The notes under the pieces: generated by a model
The model's input: the letters and a program-made list of their open reading frames with translations, nothing else
Told to the model about the DNA's origin: nothing
Database searches by the model: none
Made by a program: the position numbers and the translations under genes
In this document: positions 51,382-59,432 of the stretch, one piece after another
Layout: every line of letters begins with the position of its first letter
Numbering within the stretch: the first letter of the stretch is position 1
Assembly (NCBI GenBank): GCA_045106685.1
Contig: JBGCFB010000029.1
Location: forward strand, 1 to 64,000
Direction of reading: 5' to 3'
Length of the DNA: 64,000 bases
Source of the DNA: JAUIGE01 sp045106685
Lineage (GTDB): Bacteria; Bacteroidota; Bacteroidia; J057

Positions 51382-53220
51382 GTGAGGGACACCTTACTCG
51401 CATATTGGGATTATATATCATATTCCGGCGTAAAGCAGGAAGACAAGCTTGAGGAGATTCGTAGAATCGTTTTCCTCAACAGACTGGGTATTGTCGTAGG
51501 AATAATTCCTTTAATCGGCTTGATGGTGTCAGGGAATGACATGACTCAGTCTGAGTTTCTCATGGAAATTTCCACTGCGGCTTTTCTCTATTCTATCCCT
51601 GTTCTCAATCGACTATTGCCTGTCTCTTTTGTTCGCTCCCTGGTATTTATTGGCGGGGTGATCAATGTTGTATTGATGACCTATCAAACCGGAATTCAAG
51701 GAGGCGATATTTTATTTTTCTTTCCTGGAATTGTAGCAGGTGCTATTATCTTTGACTTTAAGCGTACCGCAGAGTTAGCGACATTTATTATTGTAACGAT
51801 TGTTGGAACATTGACGGTCGTAGCTTTTCTCAAGCTTGGCATCATCAATTGGACGATGTCACCGGAATTAATGTCAGGAGATCGATTCGCCTTTGGGCTT
51901 ATAACGGGGCTGTTTTTTTCGATATTCATAGTTTTATATTATTTTAAGATAAATGAGGAACACCAAAAACTACTCCTCAAAGGAACGAAGGAACAGTTAG
52001 CCCTCAATCAGGCACTTATGAAGAAGAACGACGAACTTCAAGAACAGCAAAAGGCAATGAGTGAGGCTAAGGCTCAGGCTGAGCAAGCGAACCTTGTAAA
52101 GTCTAGGTTTCTTTCCTCGATAAGCCATGAACTCAGGACTCCACTTAATGCCGTGGTGGGATTCAGTGACCTTCTCGCTGAGTCAGAGATGACGGCTATC
52201 CAGTTAGAGCAAGTACAGCTTATTAGAAAGGCGGCAGGAAATTTGACTTTATTAATCAATGATATTCTCGACTATGCAAAAATAGAAGCGGGAAGATTAA
52301 CGATTAATCCACATCATATGTCAATAAAAAGCCTCCTCACCGAAGTAGTTGATGTATTGGGTATAGATGCTCACGAAAAAGGGCTCGACTTAGGAATGCA
52401 TATTCCTTCCAATACTCCCGATTGGGTTGTTGCAGATAGTACGCGACTGAAGCAAATACTATACAATCTTGTTTCCAATGCGGTGAAATTTACCCATGCC
52501 GGAAATGTTCGCGTCGATGTTGAAAGTAAATTTGCTGACGAGGGAACCCGAGATGTTACCTTTTCTGTGAAGGATAGTGGCTTAGGTATTAGTGAAAGAG
52601 ACCTCAGTTATGTGTTTGATCCTTTCTTTCAGTCAGATAGCTCATCCACACGCAAGTATCAGGGTGCTGGTCTTGGCCTTTCGATTTGTGCAAATCTCGT
52701 CGGCATGATGGGAAGCAAACTTCAGGTAGAAAGCACCGCTGGAATTGGAAGCACCTTTTCTTTTACCCTTAGACTACCTCTCGTACCAACTGGTTTCCCA
52801 ACCCAAAAACGCACCCTCCCTGAAGCTAAAAAAACAATACCAACCTCATTACGTGTATTGCTTGTAGAAGATAATCCTATTAATCGAAGGGTAACCAGCT
52901 TTTTGTTTAAAAAATTGGGGATCGAAATAGACCTGGCTGAAGATGGAGCGCAAGGAGTTGAAGCTGCTAAAGCAAAGCCATATGACCTTATCCTGATGGA
53001 TATTCATATGCCTGTCATGGATGGAGTAGAGGCAACCCAATCCATTAGAAAAAATATTACAAACGGAGAGGATATAAAAATTGTCGGTCTTACGGCGAAT
53101 GCTATTCAGGAAGACCTTGATGGCTATCAGCGTTCAGGAATGGATACTGTCTTGGTTAAGCCACTCAAATTAGAAGTGCTACGCTCAAATCTGCAGACGT
53201 GGTTTGGCTCGTATAGGTAA
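51382..53220 (+). CDS. Hybrid sensor histidine kinase with receiver domain
   Basis: A 612-residue protein with a GTG start at 51382 (no ATG nearby in frame). Residues about 30-190 contain five or six membrane helices acting as the sensor (RLGIVVGIIPLIGLMV to FAFGLITGLFFSIFIVLYYF). A short coiled coil follows. The kinase core has the phospho-acceptor His249 (SSISHELRTPLNAVVGF), N box QILYNLVSNAVKFT, G1 DSGLGIS and G2 GAGLGLSI. A linker leads to a receiver domain with Asp540 (LILMDIHMPVMDG) and the conserved Lys (VLVKPLKLE). No partner regulator with an output domain lies beside it, so a separate phosphotransfer protein is expected. Confidence 0.93.
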   Translation: MRDTLLAYWDYISYSGVKQEDKLEEIRRIVFLNRLGIVVGIIPLIGLMVSGNDMTQSEFLMEISTAAFLYSIPVLNRLLPVSFVRSLVFIGGVINVVLMTYQTGIQGGDILFFFPGIVAGAIIFDFKRTAELATFIIVTIVGTLTVVAFLKLGIINWTMSPELMSGDRFAFGLITGLFFSIFIVLYYFKINEEHQKLLLKGTKEQLALNQALMKKNDELQEQQKAMSEAKAQAEQANLVKSRFLSSISHELRTPLNAVVGFSDLLAESEMTAIQLEQVQLIRKAAGNLTLLINDILDYAKIEAGRLTINPHHMSIKSLLTEVVDVLGIDAHEKGLDLGMHIPSNTPDWVVADSTRLKQILYNLVSNAVKFTHAGNVRVDVESKFADEGTRDVTFSVKDSGLGISERDLSYVFDPFFQSDSSSTRKYQGAGLGLSICANLVGMMGSKLQVESTAGIGSTFSFTLRLPLVPTGFPTQKRTLPEAKKTIPTSLRVLLVEDNPINRRVTSFLFKKLGIEIDLAEDGAQGVEAAKAKPYDLILMDIHMPVMDGVEATQSIRKNITNGEDIKIVGLTANAIQEDLDGYQRSGMDTVLVKPLKLEVLRSNLQTWFGSYR

Positions 53221-53307
53221 AATCAATGTGGAATAAATGTGACTTTACATCGTAGTACAGTCATAAATTCCGATATTTGTAACATCTTTGAGCCGCTAAT
53301 TCAAAGA

Positions 53308-54384
53308 ATGGTTCTTACCAAACGAATAATGTGCACTCGTAATCGTATATCCTTTCTCCTTCTTGCTCTATTCCTTGTAATGGCTTCCTCTGCTCAGGCA
53401 GTGAATTTTAGAATTTTGTACCAATGGTTTCCAGGCCCTGGAAACTGCGATACAATGAAGCTTTTTGTCGAATCTATCAATACTACCCCTGTTCAGATAA
53501 CTGCAGTCAACTTCTCGATTGTCTATCGCAGTAACTGTGATTCGGTAAAAGCATTTTCGCAGATTTTTTCTGGTTTGTGGGGAACCACCCTTGAGGGTAA
53601 TTTCCCTAAAATCAACCTGCCTGTACCAAAAACGTATGGCGGTATAAGCTATGACCGGCGATTACAATATGGTAATGCCGCTTTCTTAGCACCAGGGATC
53701 GTCGCACCTTCCATTGCCGATTCTGCAATGTGTTTCGGTTACATTGTCTTTGAAAGACTTTGTGCTGATTATCCTTATCCTGAAGATCAAAATGATAACA
53801 GCCTGAATCAGTGGCAAGGCCCAACTGGAGGCTATTGCTATGAGATCATTCCAATCGTCATTTTGTCGGGATTTGCTATTGACCTGGAAGCAGCCCCCTT
53901 GGCTAATCACAGAGCAAAAATCAATTGGAGTTTATCTGAAGGGTCCCTGGCAGATCGGATGAATCTGTTCAAGCAGGGACAGGAAAAACCTATCTGGTCT
54001 GGAAATACCGACGAAGGAAACGCTTACAGCTTCACAGATTACAATCAAACAGACAGAGCTGTATACCAGCTTTGGGTAGAACTTGTAGACGGTAATCATG
54101 TGCCCTCCCGAAAAATAGAAGTCCAATGGGCCGAAGCAGCCAAAAGAGTTGATGTATATCCTATCCCGGCTAAGAATGTCCTGACTGTCTTATGGGAAGG
54201 TAAAAGCCCTCCTTCTGGAAAGCTTGAGCTTTACGATATCCATGGTCGAGTTGCAAAAACAACCAAGGTTTCTGAAGCTATACACGAGGTGTCCATGGAT
54301 ACCAAAGACCTTCCCAATGGAAATTATATCCTAAAATGGACTGGGCCTGAGAGCTTTACACGAAAGGTTGTAATCGCACATTAA
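53308..54384 (+). CDS. Secreted protein with type A type IX sorting tail
   Basis: A protein of about 358 residues with a signal peptide ending in LALFLVMASSAQA; starts at 53308 or 53329 both fit. The N-domain (about 30-200) is a beta-rich region with paired cysteines (PGNCDTM, RSNCDSVKAFSQ). The C-terminal 80 residues are a Por secretion tail: VDVYPIPAKNVLTVLW, KLELYDIHGRVAKTT, DLPNGNYILKW, RKVVIAH. The tail sends it through the type IX system to the surface, where it is normally cut and attached. Its function is unknown. Confidence 0.85.
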   Translation: MVLTKRIMCTRNRISFLLLALFLVMASSAQAVNFRILYQWFPGPGNCDTMKLFVESINTTPVQITAVNFSIVYRSNCDSVKAFSQIFSGLWGTTLEGNFPKINLPVPKTYGGISYDRRLQYGNAAFLAPGIVAPSIADSAMCFGYIVFERLCADYPYPEDQNDNSLNQWQGPTGGYCYEIIPIVILSGFAIDLEAAPLANHRAKINWSLSEGSLADRMNLFKQGQEKPIWSGNTDEGNAYSFTDYNQTDRAVYQLWVELVDGNHVPSRKIEVQWAEAAKRVDVYPIPAKNVLTVLWEGKSPPSGKLELYDIHGRVAKTTKVSEAIHEVSMDTKDLPNGNYILKWTGPESFTRKVVIAH

Positions 54385-54390
54385 GGCATT

Positions 54391-54717
54391 ATGAAGCTAT
54401 CTGAAGCCCAAAAATTGGTCGATAATTGGATCAAGGAGTACGGAGTTCGCTACTTCTCCGAATTGACCAATATGGCGATCCTTACCGAAGAGGTAGGCGA
54501 GGTGGCACGCATAATGTCGCGCCGTTACGGCGACCAATCCTTTAAGAAATCAGACGAGGAAGTAGACCTGGGAGACGAAATGGCAGATGTGCTTTTTGTC
54601 TTGATTTGCCTTGCGAATCAAACGGGAATTGATCTCGAAGAAGCGCTACACAAAAACCTCGATAAAAAGACCAAGCGCGATTCCACCCGCCACAAGGAAA
54701 ATGAAAAGCTGGCTTAA
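54391..54717 (+). CDS. MazG-type nucleotide pyrophosphohydrolase
   Basis: A 108-residue single-domain all-alpha NTP pyrophosphatase with the metal-binding EExxE...ExxD pattern: LTEEVGEVARIM (about residues 30-41) and DLGDEMADVLFVLIC (about 61-75). Small MazG-like enzymes remove abnormal or excess (d)NTPs. It begins 6 nt after the secreted protein's stop and overlaps the convergent DOMON gene by 4 bp. Confidence 0.9.
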   Translation: MKLSEAQKLVDNWIKEYGVRYFSELTNMAILTEEVGEVARIMSRRYGDQSFKKSDEEVDLGDEMADVLFVLICLANQTGIDLEEALHKNLDKKTKRDSTRHKENEKLA

Positions 54718-55229
54718 TCTTTCAAGAGGGAAACGGTTACAGATGTCCGCATGATGGAATGATGCATAAAATCGTCCGATTGCGAATAAGCCATAAGAAG
54801 ATTGAAACTTGTATGTCCATGGAGGTCATAGTGATACCTATCCACAGCCTGGATGGGTACATAGAAGCTCATTGTGGTGCCCCTAGTACTTTCCTTCCCT
54901 TCAACCTGCGTTGTTGCAGCCTTGCCTTGTAGTGATGATACAGGCCTGTAGTCGCCTGGCGCAAGCACCCAAAAGTCTTCAACCTTAGGCTTTCCTTGCT
55001 CCACACAGGCCATAATCAGCTGAGTATGAGCAAGCTGATCCTTAGGGTTAAACCCGATAGCCAACCAGCCTTGTGTAGGAGCCTCCAACTCAAATCGCAG
55101 AAATTCTCCTTGCTGCTCCCAGCGAACCGTCATGTCGTTTTTGGTGATGGAAGACATATTTTGAAAATAACTTGATGGGATTTGCACAACAAACCCGTAA
55201 AGGGCAATGCACGCTATGAGTGTTTTCAT
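54714..55229 (-). CDS. Secreted DOMON-domain protein, probably MarR-regulated
   Basis: A 171-residue protein with a weak signal peptide (MKTLIACIALYGFVVQIPSS). The body fits the DOMON fold (heme or sugar binding): VRWEQQGEFLRFELEAPTQG, GWLAIGFN, the PVSSLQG linker and a final VSLLKD strand. Met and His near the C-terminus (DDFMHHSIMRTS) might serve as heme ligands, which is inference. The start is 16 bp from a TTGATATATCAA palindrome that also lies upstream of the neighbouring MarR gene, so it likely belongs to that regulon. Confidence 0.75.
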   Translation of the reverse strand: MKTLIACIALYGFVVQIPSSYFQNMSSITKNDMTVRWEQQGEFLRFELEAPTQGWLAIGFNPKDQLAHTQLIMACVEQGKPKVEDFWVLAPGDYRPVSSLQGKAATTQVEGKESTRGTTMSFYVPIQAVDRYHYDLHGHTSFNLLMAYSQSDDFMHHSIMRTSVTVSLLKD

Positions 55230-55244
55230 AATGATGATATGTTA

Positions 55245-55260
55245 AATATTGATATATCAA
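55245..55260. promoter_or_regulatory. MarR-type operator upstream of the DOMON gene
   Basis: AATATTGATATATCAA, with the perfect palindrome ATTGATATATCAAT at 55248-55261. The same 16-mer, in the same orientation, is at 55724-55739. Confidence 0.75.
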
Positions 55261-55277
55261 TTATATTGGCAAATTTT

Positions 55278-55718
55278 TTAACTGAAATTCTTATAAATCA
55301 AATCCAGCATGGCTACAAGCCTGTCCTTTTCGTCTTCTGAAATGTCTTTTAAGCCTTGGGCGCGTATTTCTTGCGCGAGTGGAGTCAGGTCTTCTATCAG
55401 TTGTTTTCCTTTTTTTGTCAATGAAACTCCATACGTCCTTCGATCATTTGAGACTGATTCCCGCATGATCAATTCACCTTTTTGTAAAATATCCAATATA
55501 CGCGTGATCGAAGCAGGCTCCTTGGCAGTACTTTGAGCAAGATTCTTTTGACTAATGCCAGGCTCTTCCCCCACCCGCTTCAGCACGATCCACTGGTCGC
55601 TTGTCAGATTAATATCACGATGAGTAAAAACCTTCGATTTGTACTTTTTGAATTGCTTGTATGCCTTTTCCAAATGAAAAAGATATACATCGGCGAGATT
55701 AATATCGTGCTGCGTCAT
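55278..55718 (-). CDS. MarR-family transcriptional regulator
   Basis: A 146-residue protein from the ATG at 55718 (an 11-codon longer frame would run over the operator). It has the winged helix at about residues 55-105: GISQKNLAQSTAKEPASITR (recognition helix) and NDRRTYGVSLTKKGKQLIED (wing). MarR proteins are dimeric repressors released by small molecules. A TTGATATATCAA palindrome sits 10 bp before its start and another before the next gene downstream, suggesting autoregulation and control of the DOMON gene. Confidence 0.92.
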   Translation of the reverse strand: MTQHDINLADVYLFHLEKAYKQFKKYKSKVFTHRDINLTSDQWIVLKRVGEEPGISQKNLAQSTAKEPASITRILDILQKGELIMRESVSNDRRTYGVSLTKKGKQLIEDLTPLAQEIRAQGLKDISEDEKDRLVAMLDLIYKNFS

Positions 55719-55723
55719 TATGG

Positions 55724-55739
55724 AATATTGATATATCAA
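55724..55739. promoter_or_regulatory. MarR-type operator upstream of the marR-like gene
   Basis: AATATTGATATATCAA, identical to 55245-55260, 5 bp before the ATG at 55718. Core palindrome TTGATATATCAA at 55728-55739. Confidence 0.75.
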
Positions 55740-55868
55740 CAAATATCTCACACCTTTTCCTCAAAAACAAATAAGGAATGTCTTTATAGCAAAAAGTCAT
55801 GTGTTATACGTCCTGGAGTCAAGGATATAACACTGCGCGAGAGTATGCCTTCGCGGTTAAGATGTGTA

Positions 55869-56582
55869 TTAACGTAGCTCCTTTTCCATTACAGCCCGCA
55901 CTCGCGCGATCAGGGCCGGAATATCATCTTCGACTAGTCCAATTGTTGGGATTGGCTCCAGCACTTTGATCTTTACCTTTCCAGGATAAAAGAGCATAGT
56001 TCCTGCAGGTTGCAGTGGACGGCTTCCGACTTGTACTACTGGCACAATGGGCACCTGCGCTTCAACTGCCACAAAAAAGGCTCCACTATAGAATGGCTGC
56101 AAAAGCGCCTCGGTGCGATTGCGGGTTCCTTCTGGAAATATCATCACGCTTATGCCACGCTTCAGCGCTGCCAGCATGCGCTGCTGGCTATCTCTCCGAT
56201 GGGCAGCATCTTTTCTATTTACACCGATACAAAAGAAGAAATATAGAATATTCAATAAGGGGTACCAGGCAAAATCGCTCTTGGCTAATGGCCGAAAAGG
56301 GTGAACAAAACGCGCTCCCATTACGGGCATATCCAGGAGATTTACATGATTGGGCGTAATGACAAAAGGGCCATTTTCCAGATGTTCCAATCCTTCTGTA
56401 CTAAAGCGGTAACCCGTGAGGTATGACCATGCCTTAATCACAATATGCGTTATCCAGAAGAAGGCGCGCAAGCGCGGTTTTTCTGGCAACCAGAATACTA
56501 TAAACGCACCCAGAATGATCGGAATAAGCGCGATAAAAAAGCTGCTTACAACCCATGCACTGTATATAATTCTGAATATCAT
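55869..56582 (-). CDS. plsC: 1-acyl-sn-glycerol-3-phosphate acyltransferase
   Basis: Adds the second acyl chain in phosphatidic acid synthesis at the inner membrane. The 237-residue protein has one or two N-terminal membrane helices (MIFRIIYSAWVVSSFFIALI and on), the catalytic HxxxxD motif (His79 to Asp84 in TPNHVNLLDMPVMG) and the glycerol-phosphate-binding FPEGTRNR (149-156). Family fit is good; whether it acts on glycerol-phosphate or another lysolipid is not proven. Confidence 0.92.
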   Translation of the reverse strand: MIFRIIYSAWVVSSFFIALIPIILGAFIVFWLPEKPRLRAFFWITHIVIKAWSYLTGYRFSTEGLEHLENGPFVITPNHVNLLDMPVMGARFVHPFRPLAKSDFAWYPLLNILYFFFCIGVNRKDAAHRRDSQQRMLAALKRGISVMIFPEGTRNRTEALLQPFYSGAFFVAVEAQVPIVPVVQVGSRPLQPAGTMLFYPGKVKIKVLEPIPTIGLVEDDIPALIARVRAVMEKELR

Positions 56583-56676
56583 CTCGTTAAATGTACTATT
56601 TTTGCGAGCTAGTATTGTGTTTTGTGTTCAGGTTTCAAAGGCTTTGAGTTTCTTTCTAACATTTTCATACACTGAA

Positions 56677-56840
56677 GTTGTCTAACGAAACCAAAAAGGT
56701 TGTCATGTCGAGCCGCGAAGCTGGCGAGGCATCTTGACTTTTAGCATTCTAAGTCGACAAAGTCAAGATTTCTCCTCAGCTACGCGAGTCGAAATGACAA
56801 TTTTGCTAAAAAATTGGCTTACACAGATCCGTTAGACAAC
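56677..56840. mobile_element. MITE-like element with 11-bp terminal inverted repeats
   Basis: GTTGTCTAACG at 56677-56687 is the exact inverse of CGTTAGACAAC at 56830-56840. Inside are imperfect arms TTGTCATGTCGAGCCGCGAA (from 56700) and TACGCGAGTCGAAATGACAA (to 56800). There is no ORF. No clear target duplication could be seen. Apart from it the 323-bp gap 56583-56905 holds no gene. Confidence 0.65.
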
Positions 56841-56905
56841 CTCATTGCTTGAACCCAAAACACATAACTCACAACCCTAAACAGTTATATTAAACCCTTC
56901 TTTTT

Positions 56906-58192
56906 ATGCGCATTCTGCTAGTCACCCTGCTATGTTTAAGTACTATATCGCTTTCTGCCCAACTATCCTATCCGCATCGCGACTCGCTACTCACCGCAGC
57001 GCGCCAAAACCTCGACAGCTTGACGAGTAAGCATTTCTATGGTCGCGGTTATCAAAAAGAGGGACATCACATTGCAGCAGATTTTATTCAGAAGCGTTTT
57101 GAGGAAATTGGTTTAGAAAAAGTAGGCAAAAGCTATCAGCAGCCTTTTTCATTTAATGTAAATACCGTACTGGATGCTGCGCTAACGCTTGGCGAAAAAG
57201 AATACCAAGCCGGCAAGAATTTTATCGCCCATGCTCAAAGCGGCACTGGAAGTCTGGAGTTGCGCGTTATCGATTTTAAACACGGCCTCTCTCCTTCCAA
57301 AAAAGCACGCAACCAGATTGTGGTAATAAGAGAGGGATTGCCTGAAAAAATCCAACTAGACCCGCGCAAGCGTGCGCTTATGGCGGATGCTGGACGCGAC
57401 GACACCAAGCTCCAGGCCTTTGCCAAGTTCAATCCTGCGGGTGTGATTATTTTGCGCAAAAAACTCACCGCTGCCTTACGACCTGATGCGCTTCCTTTTC
57501 CAGTTTTGGAAATGCAGGAAGATGCCTTTCCTTCTAAGAAGGTAAAGCTGGGAAGCATCGCCGTAAACACCAAAGTGCAAAATGTGGAAACCCAGAATAT
57601 CCTGGGCTATTTGGAAGGCACGGGAGATAGTGATTCTGTCATTGTGCTGACCGCTCATTACGATCACCTTGGCGGGTATAGCGGCGCTATTTTTACCGGC
57701 GCCAACGACAATGCATCGGGCACGTCTATGTTGCTTTCTATCGCAGAACATTTTGTACAAAACCGTCCCACACATAATATGCTTTTCATAGCCTTTGGTG
57801 CGGAGGAAGCTGGCCTCAAAGGCTCTGCGCACTATGTATTCAAGGATGCACGCATTCCTTTGAGCAAGATGAAATTCCTTCTCAACCTTGATCTGATGGG
57901 CAATGGCGTCGATGGCATTATGGCGGTTGGTGGAAAGAATTTTCCAGGCTTATTTGATCAACTCGTGAGCGAAAACGATGATATCGAAGCAGTTCCTCGC
58001 GTGCGCGCCCGCCAGAATGCTCCCAATAGTGATCACTATTTTTTCTTGGAAAATGGCGTTCCTGGCTTTTTTATCTATACAATGGGAGGGCCACCACATT
58101 ATCATGATGTGAATGACACAGCCAAGAATTTGCTCTTTTCGAAATTTGTCGAAGTGCGGGAACTGTTGATAAGGTTTATTAACGGCTTGTGA
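56906..58192 (+). CDS. Secreted M28-family metallopeptidase
   Basis: A 428-residue protein with a signal peptide (MRILLVTLLCLSTISLSAQ). The zinc ligands and catalytic residues of M28 are in order: His and Asp in LTAHYDHLGG, Asp in GANDNASGTS, Glu-Glu in AFGAEEAGLKGS, Asp in LNLDLMGN and His in PPHYHDVND. A PA-like insert sits before the catalytic core (about residues 100-200). It is likely an aminopeptidase acting in the periplasm or outside. The signal peptide fixes the start. Confidence 0.93.
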   Translation: MRILLVTLLCLSTISLSAQLSYPHRDSLLTAARQNLDSLTSKHFYGRGYQKEGHHIAADFIQKRFEEIGLEKVGKSYQQPFSFNVNTVLDAALTLGEKEYQAGKNFIAHAQSGTGSLELRVIDFKHGLSPSKKARNQIVVIREGLPEKIQLDPRKRALMADAGRDDTKLQAFAKFNPAGVIILRKKLTAALRPDALPFPVLEMQEDAFPSKKVKLGSIAVNTKVQNVETQNILGYLEGTGDSDSVIVLTAHYDHLGGYSGAIFTGANDNASGTSMLLSIAEHFVQNRPTHNMLFIAFGAEEAGLKGSAHYVFKDARIPLSKMKFLLNLDLMGNGVDGIMAVGGKNFPGLFDQLVSENDDIEAVPRVRARQNAPNSDHYFFLENGVPGFFIYTMGGPPHYHDVNDTAKNLLFSKFVEVRELLIRFINGL

Positions 58193-58206
58193 CTCCGTCA
58201 CAGCTC

Positions 58207-58526
58207 GCCTAAAGGCGAGAAGTTTAGCATTATGTTTTGTCATCTGCTGAACCAGTACCACCTGAATTCCTGCCGCAGGCAAGCTGCGCCGGAGGCGAGA
58301 AGATCAGCATTATGTTTTGTCATCTGCTGAACCAGTACCACCTGAATTCTTGCCGCAGGCAAGCTGCGCCGGAGGCGAGAAGATCAGCATTATGTTTTGT
58401 CATCTGCTGAACCAGTACCACCCAAATTCTTGCCGCAGGCAAGCTGCGCCGGAGGCGAGAAGTTTAGCATTATGTTTTGTCATCTGCTGAACCAGTACCA
58501 CCCAAATTCTTGCCGCAGGCAAGCTG
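58207..58526. repeat. 80-bp tandem repeat, four units
   Basis: The word GCATTATGTTTTGTCATCTG occurs at 58227, 58307, 58387 and 58467, exactly 80 bp apart. Each unit runs GCGAGAAG(T/A)T(T/C)AGCATT... to ...GGCAAGCTGCGCCGGAG. The units differ by only a few bases. A single divergent unit lies on the other side of the transposase at 59237-59305. Confidence 0.93.
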
Positions 58527-58595
58527 CGCCGGAGGCGCAAGCCATCAATAGCCACAACGATTTTAGTTGTTTGCGCGCCGGAGGCGCAGCCCGTT
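58518..58595. repeat. 78-bp perfect direct repeat, left of the transposase
   Basis: Starts GGCAAGCTGCGCCGGAGGCG and ends GGCGCAGCCCGTT. It contains a hairpin (GCCACAACGATTTTAGTTGT region) and two GCGCCGGAGGCGC-type palindromes. Identical over 78 bp to 59305-59382. Confidence 0.93.
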
Positions 58596-58665
58596 TCGTC
58601 AGAAAACATCACCCAGGTGTTGATCAGAAACGGTTTTCCCCGTCTAACGAGGAAAACGTTTTCCC

Positions 58666-59136
58666 ATGAAACCCAACACATACAGTCAAATCTACATCCA
58701 GCTTGTCTTCGCAGTATCTTGTAGAAGAGCTCTCATCATGCCTCATCAAAAAGAAGCATTACACAAATTCATTACTGGCGTAATTACCAAAAGAGGCCAA
58801 AAGCTTTATGCAATCCACGCAATGCCAGATCATATCCATATACTGGTAAGTATTAGCCCCAGTATTAAAATTTCAGATTTAGTCAGGGATATTAAAACGA
58901 CATCATCCCAGTACATTCGAAAGCATCATAGTGGCAACCATAATTTCAAATGGCAGAATGGCTATGGAGCATTTAGTTATAGTAAATCTCATCTTGACCG
59001 AGTAATTAGATATATCCAGAATCAGGAAAAACATCATGCACAGAAGTCATTCAAAAAAGAGTATACCACCCTATTAAAAAAATTTGAAATCCCCTTTGAG
59101 GATGCCTATTTGTTTAAGTTTGTTGAAAATAATTAA
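58666..59136 (+). CDS. tnpA: IS200/IS605-like Y1 (HUH) transposase
   Basis: A 156-residue single-strand DNA transposase. The HUH metal site is His56-Ile-His58 in MPDHIHILVS, and the catalytic tyrosine is Tyr116 in VIRYIQNQEKHH. YGAFSYSKS is a conserved patch of this family in Bacteroidota. The length is typical, with no sign of decay. A hairpin (GGTTTTCC...GGAAAACG, 58632-58658) lies just before the start, as in IS200, where it limits translation. The gene is flanked by identical 78-bp repeats and by 80-bp units, so it looks like part of a repeat-associated module (REP-type) more than a free IS. Confidence 0.93.
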   Translation: MKPNTYSQIYIQLVFAVSCRRALIMPHQKEALHKFITGVITKRGQKLYAIHAMPDHIHILVSISPSIKISDLVRDIKTTSSQYIRKHHSGNHNFKWQNGYGAFSYSKSHLDRVIRYIQNQEKHHAQKSFKKEYTTLLKKFEIPFEDAYLFKFVENN

Positions 59137-59236
59137 AGCCAATGGGTTCCATATGTGCGAAAATTAACAGGCTGCACCTCCGGTTCGCTTACTTTGTGTG
59201 TATCACAAATTTCCTACGGACGGCATATGCCTCCGG

Positions 59237-59382
59237 CACAGCTCGCCTAAAGGCGAGAAGCTTAGCATCATTTTCATGACATACGACCCAAATTCTTACC
59301 GATAGGCAAGCTGCGCCGGAGGCGCAAGCCATCAATAGCCACAACGATTTTAGTTGTTTGCGCGCCGGAGGCGCAGCCCGTT
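59237..59382. repeat. Right-hand repeat of the transposase module
   Basis: CACAGCTCGCCTAAAGGCGA (from 59237) matches 58199-58218, followed by a shortened 80-bp-type unit and then the perfect 78-bp repeat at 59305-59382. No other gene is seen in 59137-59432. Confidence 0.88.
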
Positions 59383-59432
59383 ATTGTCCCAACAAACCCA
59401 TCAATTAATCATTCAAATATTTACCCCCACAA

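Noticed and set aside
58207..58526. Possible CRISPR array
   Set aside because: The 80-bp units are repeated along their whole length with no unique spacers, and there are no cas genes.
58397..58681. ORFs on both strands within the 80-bp repeats
   Set aside because: They are open only because the repeat period lacks stops in some frames; the protein is periodic and has no start context.
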